Shown here: piece by piece, positions 46,474 to 57,250 of the stretch
Position numbering within the stretch: the first letter of the stretch is position 1
Layout: the number at the start of each line of letters is the position of its first letter
From: Ascochyta rabiei
Lineage: Eukaryota; Ascomycota; Dothideomycetes; Pleosporales; Didymellaceae
DNA: 64,000 bases
Reading direction: 5' to 3'
Assembly: GCF_004011695.2 (NCBI RefSeq)
Contig: NC_082421.1
Span: 682,001 to 746,000 of the forward strand
The notes under the pieces: generated by a model
What the model was told of the DNA's origin: nothing
Database searches by the model: none
Seen by the model: the letters and a program-made list of their open reading frames with translations, nothing else
Position numbers and translations under genes: made by a program

Positions 46474-47835
46474 ATGACATCTCCTCCCGCAACCCCACCA
46501 CGCGAGGTGTCATTCTACGACGAAGACTGGCGACTCGAAGATATAGCTTCAGACTGCGAGTGGGCTGAAGAGTATCGGCCTGGCGGGTTTCATCCGGTAA
46601 CTCTTGGAAACAAATTTCATGATCGTCGATACGAAGCCATACGCAAACTCGGGGAAGGCTCGTATTCTACTGCGGGTTAGTGGTCAGCACAAGGTGAGTC
46701 GCGCTCATAGCTCCGAGCTTCAGGATCAGATCATTGACTGGAGATGTAGCATACCCAGGTATGCTGTCCTCGAAATTATGACCGCTCAATCCTCCACTGC
46801 CTTTACTGAACTCGCTATTCTCGACCACCTTTCGAACTCGGCGCCAGAGGACCCAAACGCTCAACACATCACGAAGCTTCTCAAAAGATTCCATCATGAG
46901 GGCCCCAACGATAATCATCAATGCCTCGTCTTTGAGCTCATGGGTGCAAGCGCTGCTTCACTTGTGGAGGAGCTTCCCGAGAACATTCCAAAGTTGTGGG
47001 GCGTGCCGCAGCGATACGCGAAACCAGTGGCTAAGAAGATACTCATTCATGCACTGCATGGACTAAAATTTATGCACAAGAATGGTGTGGTGCACGGCGA
47101 TCTGCAGCCAGGCAATCTGCTCTTCTCAATCGAGAACCTCGATGAAGTAGACCAGCAGCAACTGGAGCAAAACAGAACCGACGCGGCGATTCCGTTGAGG
47201 AGAATCGACAAGAAGACAGACAGATGGGTACCTCGAAGCGTGTATCAGAGATAAACGTTGCATGATCGTGTCAAGCTTGAAACGGACTTCTATGTGAAGT
47301 TGTCCGACTTCGGAGCTGGTAAGTGCATCAATCACTGGTACAGGTCAAGACTGCCCTTTTTTCCCCAGCTTTCTTCATGTCTAATCCACCAGAATCTACG
47401 GTAACACCGAAGGGCCTCCGTAGTCCCGAAGTTATTCTCAAGCGACCATTCGGTAGTAGCATTGACATCTGGTCATTCGGGTGCCTGATGTACGAATTCC
47501 TCACAAGCGAGCCGCTGCTCACAGTAATGACATGCGGCTACGATCAAGAGCACCGAGACAAGGCTGACGACGACCATCTCATCCAGCTCAACGGCAAGAT
47601 TCGTCCGCTGCCTGAATCTATCATGCGTAGTTGGTCGCGGGCAGATCGATGGTACGACTTGGACCACAAGCAATTCTGCGACTTTGAGCCCTACAAGTCT
47701 CTTGAGCAACGTTTTGCAAAGAACAAGCATCCTGATATTGACGATGAGGAAGCGGCTACCATCTGTCAACTCATCCGCGTTATCCTGGTGTACGATCCAG
47801 CAGAGCTGCTCAAGCAACCTTGGTTCTTTGAATGA
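46474..47835 (+). pseudogene. Broken SRPK-like protein kinase
   Basis: Clear resemblance to fungal SR-protein kinase-like enzymes: YRPGGFHPVTLGNKF and KLGEGSYST (Gly-loop), LVFELMG, catalytic loop HGDLQPGN, LSDFGA (completed across an intron at about 47320-47370), RSPEVIL and DIWSFGCLMYEFL. Damage: (1) the frame after GEGSYST stops at 46678-46680, and the expected VWLA segment is absent. The next splice pair (46694-46758) does not restore frame, implying an indel. (2) An in-frame TAA at 47252-47254 between VPRSVYQR and LHDRV. (3) Where VAIK-like lysine is expected the sequence reads YAVLEIM. (4) The end reads YDPAELLKQPWFFE, missing about five residues including the conserved Arg of the last subdomain. 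I see these as a non-functional gene. Sequencing error could explain the frameshift but hardly all four. Confidence 0.8.
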
Positions 47836-48041
47836 GTTTACGAACACCTATGCGTCGGTTTACGCGATGAGAGGGATGCAAAGGTTACGGTGGTTGTGTG
47901 CCGAGGCGTTTGGAACGACACGAAAGACACCCCAGATATGCAGTGGCGTTCAGCATTCAGGTATCGGTAATAGACAGAGGCATCGAATGTAACCGGAAGA
48001 GCTTCGCTTATGTCTTCCATTCTTCTCGCACTCAGTTCTCA

Positions 48042-48988
48042 TCACCCCACTAAACCCTCAAACAGCTCGTCTCTCCTCCGTCTCACTTCATCACACCTAA
48101 CCTCCAGTCTCCCCACTTCTTTCCTCGCAGCCCCCAGGTCCGCCGGCAGCCCACCAAACTCCTCAACCTCGCCTTCCAACGCCTCGACCCTGTCCCTCAG
48201 CTCCTCCAGCGCTCGCTGTTGCTCCAGCATGTCTGTTATCGCCTCGGCAGACGCTATATGCTTGCTTCCGGGCGTCATGGCGCGCGCGTGTGACAACTGA
48301 AGAGAAGCCAGCTGCGACTCTGCTTCTCGGATCTTGGAGCGGAGGTGCTTGGTCTGCCGGGTCTGCTCGATGGTTTGGCGCTGCAGGGAGGAGGGAGCGG
48401 AGAAGGACGGGTTTGTTTGTAGCTCGTTCAGTTGGGCGCGGAGGAGTGTGTGTTGCTTTGCGAGGTATTGTTGAAGGGTCTGGATGTGGGTGAGTTGGTT
48501 GGAGAGGTTCTGCGTTGCGGTGGTGTGGGAGATCAGGGCGTGGGCGAGAGTTTGGGGGTCTGGCGTCGGTGTCGAGAGGGCGATGGTGGTGGATGCGAGC
48601 GCGGTGAGGGCCACTGCCCCCTCTGGCGTGAGGTGTGCGCGGACGGTGGAGAGGATATGCGCGTCAGAGGGGTTGGTGGCGACCTACCTGGTGAGTGGCT
48701 TTGTCGTGTGGTGCGAGTGGTAAAGAGAGCTCATACCTCGTCCATCTCCTTCAGCGCTTCTCTTTCTACACGCTCTATTATTGCACGCTCTTCGTCTGCC
48801 CTTTCATTCGCCATGGACAACTCGCGCAGTACCTTCAGCGTCTCTTCGTTGCGCTCAAATGTCGGCACTGTGCGCCCAGCATATTTGTACGACAGCCATG
48901 AGTCTATGTGCGCCCAATCCTGTGCTCTTGCACGCTGTTGCCGGGCTTTTGAGGGCGAGAACAGATCAGACGGTGTAAGGTTGTCCAT
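48042..48988 (-). CDS. HAUS1: HAUS augmin-like complex subunit 1
   Basis: Coiled-coil subunit of augmin, which recruits gamma-tubulin to spindle microtubules for branching nucleation. Exons 48737-48988 and 48042-48683, intron of 53 bp; 297 aa. The family start is visible (SPSKARQQRARAQDWAHIDSWLSYKY, FERNEETLKVLRELSMANE). Long heptad-like stretches follow (LTHIQTLQQYLAKQHTLLRAQLNEL, IEQTRQTKHLRSKIREAESQLASLQ, LEELRDRVEALEGEVEEFGGLP). The length is normal for HAUS1. The acceptor chosen is the second AG in CAGGTAG because only that one keeps the frame (KEMDE|VATNPSDAH). Augmin exists in many filamentous ascomycetes but not in budding yeast. Confidence 0.88.
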
Positions 48989-49084
48989 CGTCGCAGTGGT
49001 GTCACGTCACGTCACTGGTGTTTGTTGACGAGCTCAATGCGGAGACGGCTGGACCTGGCTTATCGATAAGCTTAAATTTTGGCC
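48989..49084. promoter_or_regulatory. Very short bidirectional promoter HAUS1 / cystathionine gamma-synthase
   Basis: Only 96 bp separate the two start codons as modelled. It contains three tandem GTCAC units (49001-49015) and a perfect 14-bp palindrome (49058-49071, GCTTATCGATAAGC) made of two head-to-head GATAA cores. If the alternative synthase start at 49252 is used, the interval grows to 263 bp. Confidence 0.5.
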
Positions 49085-51248
49085 ATGTCGCAACTGCCGA
49101 CCTCGGAGCTAGTGGGTGATGGGGTAAGTTATTCTGGAGCACCAAGTGTCACTGCCGTCGTACCAGTCTTGCCTCCGCCATTACTCATACGAGGCGTTTC
49201 TCCCTTACATTGTACCATATCTTGCACACAAGACAGACGTTTGTTTGTAGTATGGCGCCCATGATGATTGAAAACGAGAATGATGTTGAGGTTGGAGAGA
49301 GTCTTCCTCCTATGACTGAGCACGTGAGTCAATGCCTCGCATCTCCTACGATTGAGCGCGTACTGAATACGGCAGGCTGTCAGTGTCTCATTACCGACAT
49401 GGAGAGCCAATATTGGCTACGAAGAAGGTGAAGAGTGGGTCGTCAGTAAGATGAAGACCGGATATCCTAGGTAAGAGGTGGCGAGGACAAAGATCGAACC
49501 TTCGTTGACAGTCGTAGGTTCTTCATACATAAAACCATTCAGGCCTTCGCAGCAGACATTGTAGAGAAGTATGGAAGAGAAGGAGAGGGGGCAATGCTCT
49601 TCCCCACACATTGTACCGCATCAAGATGTCGAGACTTCATCCTCCAGACCGCAGTCGACCAGGACACTTCGCAAGTCCGGATTGTTGACCTTGTTCCCGC
49701 AGCGGAGAAAGCACGCGCTGAAGAGATGAACGTCATTTCACCGAAGATATCTGCTGTACTCTACCCACTGGATCTTTTCAAGGTCGCAAAACAGTTCTGG
49801 CAGCACTCGGGAGACGGCGTATCGAGTAGAAGAGCAGAGTACTGTCACCATCTGTTTGAGAAGGGCGTTCTCCTCGACGCAGCCAAGCTCAACGAGCCCA
49901 CCCGCTTCTGCAAAGGACCTCGACGATACCAGAACAAGAAATCCATCGACCTCGACGCTCCCGCTGTCCAACAAGACGCCGAGACCGTGACCCAGTTCGT
50001 CGAGCAGAGATTCGGCCGCAACCTCGATCTATCCCTGACCAAGAACGCCAAACTCGCTGTCCGCCGCCGCATCGCCGGATCCCTTACCGCGGACGTTGCG
50101 CTCACGGAAGCACTATCTCTCGACATGGACTCGGAGCGCACTCGACAAGTCGCCGATTTCTCCGAAGACGACGTCTACCTCTACCCCACGGGCATGAGTT
50201 CCATTTTCAACACGCACAGGAATCTGCTCGCCGCCAAGGGACAGCACAAGGCTATTGTTTACGGATTCCCCTATATCGACACGCTCAAGATCACCGAAAA
50301 ATTTGGGCCTGGTTCGCTGTTCTACGGCCATGGCTCGAGTGAGGAGTTGAATGATTTGGAGAAGCGGTTGGAAAGCGGCGAGAAGTACCTCGCTCTGTTC
50401 ACAGAGTTCCCGGGTAACCCGCTGCTCAGAAGTCCGGATTTGGAGCGCATACGGAAGCTGGCGGACAAGTACGACTTTTGCGTCGTGGTTGACGAGACGA
50501 TTGGAAACTTCATCAACGTGAACGTGCTACCATACGCAGATGTGGTGGTCAGCAGTCTGACCAAGGTCTTTAGTGGCGACAGTAACGTCATGGGCGGAGG
50601 GTGCGTATACCCACCTCTTGTGTATGCGGACGGTGCAAGCTGACAAGTCTAGTCTCGTGCTCAACCCCAAAGCGAAAAACTACAAGCTGCTCAAGCAGCG
50701 ATGGACAGAGGACTATGAGGACAACCACTGGGCCGAAGACTCCATCTTCCTGGAACGCAACAGCCGCGACTTTGTGTCGAGGATCGACCGCATCGGCACA
50801 AACGCCGAAGCTATCTGCGACGTGCTGAGCGCGCATCCACGCGTGAAGCAAGTCAACTACCCCAAGACCTCACCGACGCGTCCCTTTTACGACAAATGCC
50901 GCAATCCAAAGGGCGGCTACGGCGGTCTGCTCTCCGCAACCTTCTACACAAAAGCCGATGCCATTGCCTTCTTCGACAATCTCGACACCGTCAAGGGACC
51001 GAGTCTGGGCACCAACTTCACGCTGAGTAGCCCGTACGTCATTCTGGCACACTATGGCGAGTTGGACTGGGTAAGTCAATCTCGATGAAATTCGAGCGAG
51101 TGGCCGTGCTAACGATGGATAGTGTGCGAAATGGGGTGTCGAGGCTGATCTGATCCGCTTCAGCGTTGGGCTGGAAGAGACGAGTAAGTTGGTCGATACG
51201 TTCAAGAGGGCGCTGGACGCTATGGCGACGGCGTCGCAGGAGACTTAG
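49085..51248 (+). CDS. Cystathionine gamma-synthase (PLP enzyme, fungal long form)
   Basis: Joins cysteine and an activated homoserine ester to form cystathionine (transsulfuration toward methionine). Exons: 49085-49111, 49291-49323, 49376-49470, 49518-50600, 50653-51070 and 51123-51248; 593 aa. Fungal N-terminal part: [33 protein letters not shown] | ...; PLP-enzyme core: [44 protein letters not shown] and the PLP-lysine site [16 protein letters not shown] (Lys at about residue 399); C-terminal part: [48 protein letters not shown]. Every later splice joins in frame. The first exon is uncertain: MSQLPTSEL matches the family start and splices in frame to [11 protein letters not shown] over a 179-bp intron. 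An ATG at 49252, directly in frame, would give 597 aa instead. Confidence 0.9.
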
Positions 51249-52835
51249 CACGACGCCAGAGTAAGGAATAAAGACATGCCTGACAGCATTCACCATGATC
51301 ATGTTTGCCTACGTTGTATTTTCGCAAGAGCGGCTCACAGAATTAGCGCGGTGTCGAATCTATTCGATATTCGCGAGACATGCCACGGTAGTCGCAGAAG
51401 GATCGATTCTTCCGATCAGCCTGATGGCGGGTCGGCAAGCCGTGCCGACCAACGAAAAGCTGATGACGTCAACCTCACCTGGTATACGAGTGTGATCGGT
51501 GAGGGGGTACAAAATCGTCTGTTGACAATCTGGCTGATCTGCTCTGCCAGGAGATGAGACATTCGGCTCACTGTGCCATGACAGCGAGCCAAGATTTGCA
51601 ATGTTTTTTTTCACGCCGAATCATCTTGCCTGATGCAGTGAGATTGGGGTTTGCGGGCCGTACTGGGAACCAGCCCGTTTCTAGGAAATGGTCAACATTG
51701 GTCTGGTTGAGGTCTCGTGTGGAGTCAGGGGTTAGGGGTCAGTGTTGGCGTTCTTGTCAATATCCTTTGTTCCTGCGCCAAGAGTGGCCATGCCGAAGCG
51801 GCATGCGTTATATCCGTATTGTGGCTTTCCGTGGGACTATCGGACGCTTACTTCTCGTTGCCTATAGGAGTGGTGATGCGGGGACAGCGGTGCTGTCGAT
51901 TTGCACATGTACGAGGCGTGAATGGGTCGTGGTGCTGCGAGATTGGAAGAGAGAATCAATCAGACCATCGAGTGGTCTCGAGTAAGCAATGGTTCGGGAT
52001 GGCCTGGCATTGCGTCGTGAGAATTGCTTCTATGAGAATGGTGTGCACACGATGGCATTTTGTGGGTGTATGGCCTGAGAAGATGCCTCAAACTATATTG
52101 CAGCCATCAGTCATGTCGACCAGGCGGACGGGGAAACGATAGCCCGAGCTCCCCCGCCTTTTGCAATAGCACGTCGGCAATGACATCGGACTAGGATGAC
52201 GCTATGGTTTGGGTGAGGTTGTGCCTTGTTAGCGATTGTTGTCGTCGTGGCAACGTGGTGCAATCTCGGGGAGGCCGCTGCAGTTGTTTTGTCTGCCAAT
52301 GTGACAGATCCGACAGAGAGCTGCGTGCCGAATACCGAAGCCTGAGTCGTTGTGCAAAGATTCCAGAGGCTGCGGCCGTACGCTGTGGATCTGGAGCCAG
52401 CACTCCCGCGTGGTGCTCCCTGCGAAAACGGCCCGTTTGCGGCTGTCTCTTGCGTTTCGGTCATGGCAGGCAGTACCCTGGTTGACACCAGCTTCCCTGA
52501 TCCCTACCTTGGAATTTGATTTCGTTGCTCGTTGAGGCATTCTTGTCGTAGAAATCTACAGGCCATCAGGCCTCCCAATCAGGCTGCGATGATGCCCAGC
52601 TGAACATTTCATTGGACCATGTCCGTCGGATTTGCGAAAGCTCCCGACAGCACTGCGCCTCTTGTCGGAAAGACATGTTCCATTGATGGCGGTCACGATG
52701 GCGTGTTCAGTCGTGCAGCAGTGGAAAAACATCTGGATCCTATCTTGACATTCACCTGAGATGGGACATGTTGTGGCATGGAAGGTGATATGAAAAGCAC
52801 GTGTACGAGTGGGTGAGGGTAGGGGCCCGGATAGT

Positions 52836-52899
52836 GGCATGGTGGTATGGTGGTATGGTGGTATGGTGGTATGGTGGCATGGTGGTATGGTGGTATTGT
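52836..52899. repeat. Tandem octanucleotide repeat, unit GGTATGGT, 8 copies
   Basis: Eight adjacent 8-bp units; the first and sixth read GGCATGGT and the last GGTATTGT. Not in a gene. Confidence 0.95.
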
Positions 52900-53682
52900 G
52901 CCAGTGGGCTCCATGCGATCGTGGTGTCGATGTGCGGCCGTTGCCGGTCGGATGGTAAGTTTCGCGAGGCCTTCCGCCCATCTTCCGTCGGCTGCGCGGC
53001 TATGCAGCGAATCAGCGTGGGTGGAGCTTGCTTATGTCATCGGCAACGCAGCGCAGAGGTGCTCGGGGCCGCAGCTTCGTGGATTCGTGCAGCGCAGTGA
53101 TGGGCAGCGCGCTTTGAAACGAGGACTCTGCTCGGTGGCTACTGTTCTCGTCGACAGCTCCGTTGAAGGCGGAGAGGGAGGATTGTGTCGAGTCAGTCGA
53201 GGAGGATACGAGTGGCAATCGCAACTCAGCGCACACAAGAGTGCTGCTGGTTCTCGACGGGCCCTCCCAGCGCCAACCGCGAACCAGGACATGTCAGCTC
53301 GTTAGTGTCCACGGCGATGTCGACAGGTCGAGCGCGTGAGCTAGGAGGGTGGGCGGAGATTAGCCGTGTTGGCGGCCCCTCTTTGCTCATGCATCCTGGA
53401 TCACAATCGCCTCCACGGCGAGCTTGAGCTCAGGCAGCTGACGGACAAGACGTCTGGCTGGCTGCGCAATGCACACGCAAAGTTGCCGAGCGGTGTTCAG
53501 GAGATGCCGTGTGCCGTTGGCGGCCCGCGTCTGAGCGAGTGCACGTGCTTGGCTCGCGGTGCAAGTTGCCGCAAGCTGTCGCGACAGGTTCGCGGCTGGT
53601 CTGCAGTGCACGGGCCCTGAGCAGTGGGCACTGCACAACACGCCATTCCTCTGCATCCGTACTGCCTACTGTGTATGTACAC

Positions 53683-53722
53683 ACACGGCAACACGGCAAC
53701 ATGGCAACATGGCAACATGGCC
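53683..53722. repeat. Tandem octanucleotide repeat, unit ACATGGCA, 5 copies
   Basis: Two ACACGGCA units, two ACATGGCA units and one ACATGGCC, end to end. Confidence 0.95.
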
Positions 53723-55157
53723 ATGGACTGAGAGTCGCTCCCTAAGCGGCCCCGGGGCTTCGAAGTCAACGTTCCCCGATGCGCTTGGACGGATGGAGAC
53801 TGGGCGTGCACGCGCTTCGCCTCGTGCGACTCATCACCTCGACGCGACTGGCCCCATGTCATCTCTTGGCTCACACTATCCGGGCTTAACGCGTCGACGT
53901 CTGACAGGCCCAGCCGGCACCCCAGGCCGAAGCGGGCATAGCGCTGCTTCCACGCGCGGCAGCCCTTTGCCGCCACCAACGCTTGCATGGAGGGAAATGC
54001 ATCTGCCCACGACCATCCACGGCCACCTCTGCCCTGTGCCAGCGTGCCAGCGTGCGAGCCGGGGATAACCCTACATGGTCGCCGACCGGCGTCCCTAGAG
54101 CCTTTCTGCTGTGTCGTAGACGCGGCAACATCCGTCTGTGCAGCTGCGTACATGGTACACGACCAGGCTGTCGTCAATGGCAAGCGCCCGTTGCTTCCCT
54201 GGAGCCAGGGTACCAACGGCCCAGGCACCCAAGCATGGCACATCCAACGATTAGGATTGGGAAAACGGTCGGGGTGCTTGGCCATGCCCACGCTAGGATA
54301 TCGATCCCACGAGGCGCCGACCACTCCCCAGCCGCAGAGCTGGGAAGAGCGTGGTCCTGTCCAACTGCAACTTTTTGGAGCGCAGAGCTTCCGTGCCCGT
54401 GAATATCAGTATTTCTTGTGTAGGGGTACAGACCACCTCCAGATGTTGGCTTTGCGAATACGGCCCTGCCTCACAGTACTCGCGCATCCATCCGGACAAG
54501 CACCTCAAGGCCACCTACACCCAAGAAATAAAACGTACGTTAGCCCCACCAAGCACTGTCATTGCATGTCTTGCTATCCATTCGCTTTCGACCCGGCCAC
54601 ACCGTCGACTTCCAATCAAGCAAGACAATCTCCATTTCACAGAAATTTAGCATCCGCTGCGCACACGACTTACCACACTATCTGCACGTATAGCTCTCGA
54701 TCAAGGGGTCACCATCCGTACTGTGCCACACCTGTGCCTGTGCCCCACCACCGTTTTGTGGGTTATTACAACCTAGACATCCTTCAGCCTCCCCCGACAG
54801 GGCACAGTCCACAGACCCTCGACACTCTTAAGCGGAGAAGCAAACCGTTGCCGACTGATCGCCAGGATTCTCGATCCTACACTTCTGCTTCTTACAATCC
54901 CTCCACTCGACGTCTCCGAACTCTCACCGAGAGCTCAGGACAGAGCTTTCACCCCGCAAAGACAGCCTTGCATCAGCCCTGAAGCTCAAGTCACTACCGT
55001 GCAACGCGCTATTCGTGAAATTCACGGCCTGTTCTCGGAGACTTAACCTTGAGTACTGTTTGGGTCACCACTGAAGTCGCAAGGTATGAGGTACGTGACA
55101 TGCGCTCAGAGAATATGTGCATCTCGTCTCACATACTGCAGCAAACTCGAATACACC

Positions 55158-56010
55158 ATGCCGCATTCTCAGTACGGTATGAACCATTACGGGTCGTCGC
55201 AATCATCCTATTCACCAGGCTACCCGCCGGTGAGTCAACACGCTTACTCGGATTCTCGGTCTTCTACATCGGGTCCCTACGCCTCATCCTATGCTTCCAG
55301 CCCCGGGCTTCAGCACGAGCAAGATGCAAGAAGACACGATGAGCACACCGTACTACCACCCTATCAGCCCCAGCATCCCTCTTACTCCCGGAGCACCTAC
55401 CAGCAGCAGCAACCTCTGGATTCTGTGCGTCCAAGCTCTACGACAGCAGGATACTCGTACCCTGCGCCTCACAGCAATCTACCCAGCCAGAATCTGGACA
55501 GCAATGCTTCTGCTTACCCACCGTGAGGATGGCCTGCCGTATTGCCCGCAAACAGTGACTAATTCTCGTTGTAGGTCGGCGCTGTATCCTCCAACTACGT
55601 ACGGGATAAACGACTATCGCGTGTCACTCCCAACCATGTACCCACCATCAGCAACAACACCTGCTGCCTATCCTACTTACGAATCTTCGCATGGTATTCC
55701 ACCGCCTTCGAACAGCAACGTGCCCGCACTCTCATCGTCTCCGGGTACCCAAAACAACGCTGTGATGCCGCGTGTTTTGAACTCACGACCAAAGCCGCAA
55801 TGCTTCGATCACGGCTGCAATGGACGGCAATTCTCGACCTTCAGCAATCTCCTTCGACACCAACGCGAGAAGTCAGGAACGGCAGCGAAGAGCTTTTGTC
55901 CAAAGTGTCATGCAGAGTTTACGCGAACCACGGCGATGAAGGGCCACATGCAGCACGACAAGTGTAAAGCTCGCAGGCCATCCGAGTCGACTAGCATCCC
56001 GAGGACGTGA
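55158..56010 (+). CDS. C2H2-type zinc-finger protein, FlbC-like
   Basis: Exons 55158-55522 and 55575-56010, intron of 52 bp (phase 2, YPP|SALYPP); 266 aa. A Ser/Tyr/Gln/Pro-rich N-terminus without fixed structure (PHSQYGMNHYGSSQSSYSP) precedes a C-terminal zinc-binding region: CFDHGCNGRQFSTFSNLLRH, then KSFCPKCHAEFTRTTAMKGH followed by MQHDKC. The words GCNGRQFSTFSNLLRHQREKSG and EFTRTTA recall FlbC, an Aspergillus regulator of conidiation, from which the name is taken. Finger spacing is not canonical: the first unit lacks an obvious second His and the second ends H-x2-H-x2-C. A development-related regulator is likely but unproven. It sits alone between two gene-poor intervals of about 4 kb. 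Confidence 0.72.
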
Positions 56011-56256
56011 AGCCGAAAAGCAGAAGCAACACATCAACAACACCAAGAGCTCTCGAGTCCGGGAAGCGCCTGGATGGCAGGCGTTGAGAAGCAGTGAGAA
56101 GCTCCGTTCCAGGTGTCGTGGACGAGACGAACCAGGAAGGGGCTAGCGACGCGCAGGTGTGGCTGCTCATGTTGTGAACCGTGACGTAGATTTTGTCTCC
56201 TGGAAGGCTGCACCTTTCCATCATCAGCATAGCATGGCGTTTCGAGCGTTGGCCCT

Positions 56257-56372
56257 GTCGTCTTATTTGCAAGTTTCACTCCTGCTGCTCGAGGCGAAAG
56301 GCTGTCGTCTTGTTTTCAAGTTTCACTCCTGCTGCTCGAGGCAAAAGGTTGTCGTCTTGTTTTCAAGTTTCA
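56257..56372. repeat. 47-bp tandem repeat, about 2.3 copies
   Basis: The unit starts CAAGTTTCACTCC at 56269 and again at 56316, with a partial third copy at 56363. The two full copies differ at two positions (CGAAAGGC vs CAAAAGGT region). Confidence 0.9.
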
Positions 56373-56559
56373 AGGCGTTGACCACTGTCCAAGTTGGACT
56401 ATCGGGGCAGATTCTGGCCATTGTGGTGCGGAGGACGAAGCGTGAAGTGTCAGGATGCTACCTCGGGAGCACTGGGCATGTTCCGCAGGATGAGGGAACG
56501 CGGGAGGATCTGGAGAAGCCAATCTGTGGCGGGCAATACCTGGGGGAAGTGGACAACCC

Positions 56560-56595
56560 TCTTTCTTTCTTTCTTTCTTTCTCTCTTTCTCTCTT
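56560..56595. repeat. TTTC/TC-rich microsatellite
   Basis: CTTT repeated about six times, followed by imperfect CTCTCTTT units. Confidence 0.9.
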
Positions 56596-56998
56596 CAAGT
56601 TCATTTTGTCGCCGACATGTACAAGGCAGGCCTATTTTTGAATCTCCAAGTAAACACCCATCGTTCTTCGGTGACGTGAGCGTAACCCTACCGTAAGCCA
56701 ACAACGACGATTCTCCACCACGGTCCCTCTTTACGTCAGTCGGCAAATCACGTCAGTCCTACGCTTCCAAACGGCGCCCTGTAAGAGGACCCTGGCACAC
56801 GTTCCTGAACAGCCAGCCAGCCTTGACATCATAGGCAACCTGTTTCCAAGGCAGAGAGTGGTTTCCTTGTCGCTCTTCCCCAAGTAGGGCGGCGTCGCTT
56901 AGACATCCAATCACATGAAATGGACGTGGTCGGCTCGCGAGGTCATGGCACACGGTCCGACCTGAGTAGCGGGCCGCCCGCCACGTCTTGACGCAGGC

Positions 56999-57250
56999 GC
57001 TTTTGACAAGATGGGTTTTGACAAGATGTATTTTGACAAGATGTACCTTGTCAGTGGTCACCTCTGGCAGGCGCTTTTGACAGGAAGTGTTTTGGTAGTG
57101 GTCACCTCTAGCGCTTTTGACAAGATGTGTTTTGGTAGTGGTCACCTTTAGCGCTTTTGACAAGATGTGTTTTGGTAGTTTTCACCTTTAGCGCTTTTGA
57201 CAAGATGTGTTTTGGTAGTTTTCACCTCTATCGCTTTTGACAAGAGGTAT
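56999..57250. repeat. 40-bp minisatellite with 15-bp sub-repeats
   Basis: GCGCTTTTGACA recurs at 57071, 57111, 57151, 57191 and (as TCGC...) 57231, a constant period of 40 bp, each unit containing GTGTTTTGGTAG and a TCACCT end. Upstream (56999-57060) an earlier unit has its TTTTGACAAGATG part expanded into three 15-bp copies. Confidence 0.95.

Larger units (their letters stand above)
51249..55157. other. Long intergenic region upstream of the FlbC-like gene
   Basis: About 3.9 kb without a recognisable gene. It holds two octanucleotide tandem repeats (52836-52899 and 53683-53722) and, from about 54600 to 55150, a pyrimidine-rich, CT/CA-rich sequence typical of a long 5' leader. Several long open frames exist in the GC-rich part (one of 331 codons at 53987-54982), but they overlap frames on the other strand and have no domain features. 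Likely an extended regulatory region. Confidence 0.5.

Noticed and set aside
53987..54982. Plus-strand open frame of 331 codons in the FlbC-like upstream region
   Set aside because: Overlaps a 275-codon frame on the other strand, has no domain or conserved motif, and its last third runs into pyrimidine-rich leader-like sequence. Best explained by GC-rich composition.
56759..57163. Minus-strand 134-codon frame with repeated HLVK words
   Set aside because: Produced by translation of the 15-bp and 40-bp repeat array, not a gene.
57071..57250. CRISPR-like direct repeats
   Set aside because: The 40-bp units abut one another with no unique spacers, and the DNA is fungal nuclear; this is a minisatellite.
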